NCBI GenBank assembly: GCA_029980465.1
Contig: JARYIJ010000001.1
Location: 372,001 to 436,000, forward strand
Source of the DNA: Pseudolabrys sp.
GTDB taxonomy: Bacteria > Pseudomonadota > Alphaproteobacteria > Rhizobiales > Xanthobacteraceae
Direction of reading: 5' to 3'
Length of the DNA stretch: 64,000 nt
The translations under genes and the position numbers were made by a program. The notes under the pieces were generated by a model. That model saw only the letters and a program-made list of their open reading frames with translations. It made no database searches and was not told the DNA's origin. The first letter of the stretch is position 1, and each line of letters starts with the position of its first letter. Of the stretch, positions 62,591-64,000 are shown piece after piece.

Positions 62591-62992
62591 ATGAAGCCCC
62601 TGCTTGCCCTGGCGCTGCTATCGCTCCTGGCCACGCCAGCTCTGGCCGAAAGCTGCACCAAGAGCCGCGATTACATTCTGGAAGGCCTGGCCGGCGATCT
62701 GCCCAAGCCGGGCCGCATCTATCAGGACCTGTTCAAGGACTGCATGGAAGTCCTGACCTTTTCCAACGTGAAGGATGCCTACGTCCTCAAGGACGGCGGC
62801 ATCGCCATCGATCCGCGGCGTAACGGCCTCGCCGCAACGGCCTCGACGCTGGCGCGGTTCTGCGAGCGATTTCCCAATGGCACGGCGCGCTTCTTCACCC
62901 GCAACGAACAGAGCAATCCGCATACCGTCGGGCTCGTCGTGATGATGTCGTCCGCGGGTGCGGTGCCTTGCGCCAAAATCCGCGGCAATTGA
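62591..62992 (+). CDS. Small secreted protein of unknown function in the exopolysaccharide operon
   Basis: 133 residues, 13 bases after the kinase gene. The signal peptide is clear (MKPLLALALLSLLATPALA). The mature part has four Cys (ESCTKS, KDCMEV, RFCERF, VPCAKI), which may form two disulfides, and the segments LKDGGIAIDPRRNGLAATAS and VGLVVMMSSAGAVP. I recognise no family. Position between kinase and methyltransferase genes suggests a periplasmic accessory role in polymer export or modification. Confidence 0.75.
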   Translation: MKPLLALALLSLLATPALAESCTKSRDYILEGLAGDLPKPGRIYQDLFKDCMEVLTFSNVKDAYVLKDGGIAIDPRRNGLAATASTLARFCERFPNGTARFFTRNEQSNPHTVGLVVMMSSAGAVPCAKIRGN

Positions 62993-63010
62993 CACATAAC
63001 GGAGATCACG

Positions 63011-63769
63011 ATGGGCAGCGTCTATGCGAGGCTTGAAGCCGGATTATCCGCCGTCCGCTTGAGCCGGCTGGCGCGCGCCGTAAAACGGCAGCGTTTGACC
63101 TACCTGTCCTACGCCAAATTGCTCCGCCTCGAAGAGGCATTGGACAGGGTCGTGTCTGGGCAAGTCGATGGACACTTTCTGGAGTTCGGCGTCGCGCTCG
63201 GCGGCTCTGCCATCCTCATTGCCGAGGCTGCCACGCGGGCGCGGCAGCCATTTGTCGGCTTCGACGTGTTCGGAATGATTCCTCCACCCGCATCCGAAAA
63301 GGACGATGCAATATCGAAAGCGCGCTATCAAACGATCGCCAATGGCAGCGCCACAGGCATCGGTGGCGATCTCTACTACGGCTACCGCACGTCGCTTTAC
63401 GACGACGTCGTCACTGCATTCCGCCGCAATGGCTTCGTGGTTGACAGCAAGGCTATCACGCTGGTCAAGGGCCTGTTCGAGGACACCTGGCCGACTGCCA
63501 GCGTCAGCTCCGTCGCTTTCTGCCACATCGATTGCGACTGGTACGACCCGGTGTGGTTCTGTCTCAAGCAGGTCGCGCCCCGGCTGGCGGCAAACGGCAG
63601 CATTCTGCTCGACGACTACCATGACTATGGCGGGTGCCGCCGCGCCACCGATGAATTCCTCGATGCTCATCCGGACTTCGAGCTGTCAGACGGCCCCAAC
63701 GTCGCGCTGCGCCGCCGCGGCAATATATCGTCCCTGCGCCCGCCTGAGCGGGCCGTCGCCGCCGGGTGA
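63011..63769 (+). CDS. TylF/MycF-family O-methyltransferase
   Basis: 252 residues. SAM-binding and catalytic pattern of the macrocin O-methyltransferase family: DGHFLEFGVALGGSAILIAE, QPFVGFDVFGMIPPP, VAFCHIDCDWYDPVWFCLKQ and ILLDDYHDYGGCRRATDEF with acidic metal ligands. It probably methylates a sugar hydroxyl of the exopolysaccharide. It starts 18 bases after the small secreted protein gene and continues into an acyltransferase gene. Confidence 0.88.
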   Translation: MGSVYARLEAGLSAVRLSRLARAVKRQRLTYLSYAKLLRLEEALDRVVSGQVDGHFLEFGVALGGSAILIAEAATRARQPFVGFDVFGMIPPPASEKDDAISKARYQTIANGSATGIGGDLYYGYRTSLYDDVVTAFRRNGFVVDSKAITLVKGLFEDTWPTASVSSVAFCHIDCDWYDPVWFCLKQVAPRLAANGSILLDDYHDYGGCRRATDEFLDAHPDFELSDGPNVALRRRGNISSLRPPERAVAAG

Positions 63770-63775
63770 AGCGGA

Positions 63776-64000
63776 ATGGCAACGCCAAGCCTGAACAAGC
63801 TGCTATGGCTGCGGCGGCAGATCGTCCACGCCAAGTGGCTCTATTATACCCGTGTCTGGGGCATGGACATCCACCGGACCGCGTCCTTCTCTCTCAGCGT
63901 CCGGTTCGACAAGACTTATCCGAAGGGCGTCCACATCGGCGCGTGGAGCTACATCGCGTTCGAGACCGCAATCCTGTCGCATGACATGACGCGGGGCCTT
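63776..64000 (+). CDS. Hexapeptide-repeat acyltransferase, 5' part
   Basis: 75 residues to the right edge from the ATG giving MATPSLNKLLWLRRQIVHA. GMDIHRTASFSLSVRFDKTY and KGVHIGAWSYIAFETAILSH match the start of left-handed beta-helix (LbH) O-acetyltransferases of polysaccharide loci; the His in ILSHDMTRG is the typical catalytic position. It begins 6 bases after the methyltransferase stop. The remainder lies beyond the window. Confidence 0.8.
   Translation, partial: MATPSLNKLLWLRRQIVHAKWLYYTRVWGMDIHRTASFSLSVRFDKTYPKGVHIGAWSYIAFETAILSHDMTRGL

Overview
The window is chromosomal DNA of a high-GC Gram-negative bacterium. It most likely belongs to the Alphaproteobacteria, order Hyphomicrobiales (Rhizobiales), near the Bradyrhizobiaceae/Xanthobacteraceae. 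The evidence is protein style (heptose-based LPS core genes, a ScfR-type XRE regulator, TAXI/TRAP and Liv transporters, CoxL-type molybdenum hydroxylase) and intergenic palindromic repeats typical of that group. I see no rRNA, tRNA, CRISPR array, insertion sequence or phage gene.

Layout. 1-5862: minus-strand operon of a membrane fusion protein, an RND pump and a molybdenum hydroxylase large subunit cut by the left edge. 5967-18000: envelope block with murJ, manC, a Gfo/Idh/MocA dehydrogenase, hldE, hldD, two heptosyltransferases (waaF, waaC), a galE-like epimerase and an MsbA-like ABC exporter. 18073-25459: fumarylpyruvate-hydrolase-like enzyme, then a minus-strand operon amidase / binding protein / LivH-M-G-F, and a glycine-zipper protein. 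25460-26200: gene-free, highly structured repeats. 26204-33515: aromatic-catabolism cluster with a dihydroxyphthalate-decarboxylase-like protein, GntR regulator, GalB-like hydratase, GST, GalC/LigK-like aldolase, extradiol dioxygenase, DUF305 protein, orphan binding protein and class II aldolase. 33766-38449: TonB-like protein, transglutaminase-like protein, beta-keto acid cleavage enzyme, hemC and hemE. 38530-44796: TRAP permease and TAXI binding protein, divergent from nadC and an unusual fused enzyme. 44804-53881: bioY, ScfR-type regulator, PanE-like protein, class V aminotransferase, and a second RND/MFP pump. 54234-64000: exopolysaccharide cluster (sugar-1-phosphate transferase, Wza-like export lipoprotein, beta-barrel protein, two glycosyltransferases, Wzc/ExoP-like tyrosine kinase, small secreted protein, TylF-type methyltransferase, and the start of a hexapeptide acyltransferase).

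How the genes work together. LPS-core precursor genes and transferases lie side by side, and the right end is an export/assembly locus for a separate polysaccharide. The middle joins uptake (Liv, TRAP/TAXI, orphan binding protein) to catabolic enzymes. The most unusual item is a single protein with an N-terminal PhnN kinase (ribose 1,5-bisphosphate to PRPP) and a C-terminal AMP-phosphorylase-type domain (nucleoside monophosphate to ribose 1,5-bisphosphate). It lies 8 bases after nadC, whose product consumes PRPP. This suggests a compact nucleotide-to-PRPP-to-pyridine-nucleotide route, next to a divergently transcribed TAXI/TRAP importer that may share its operator.
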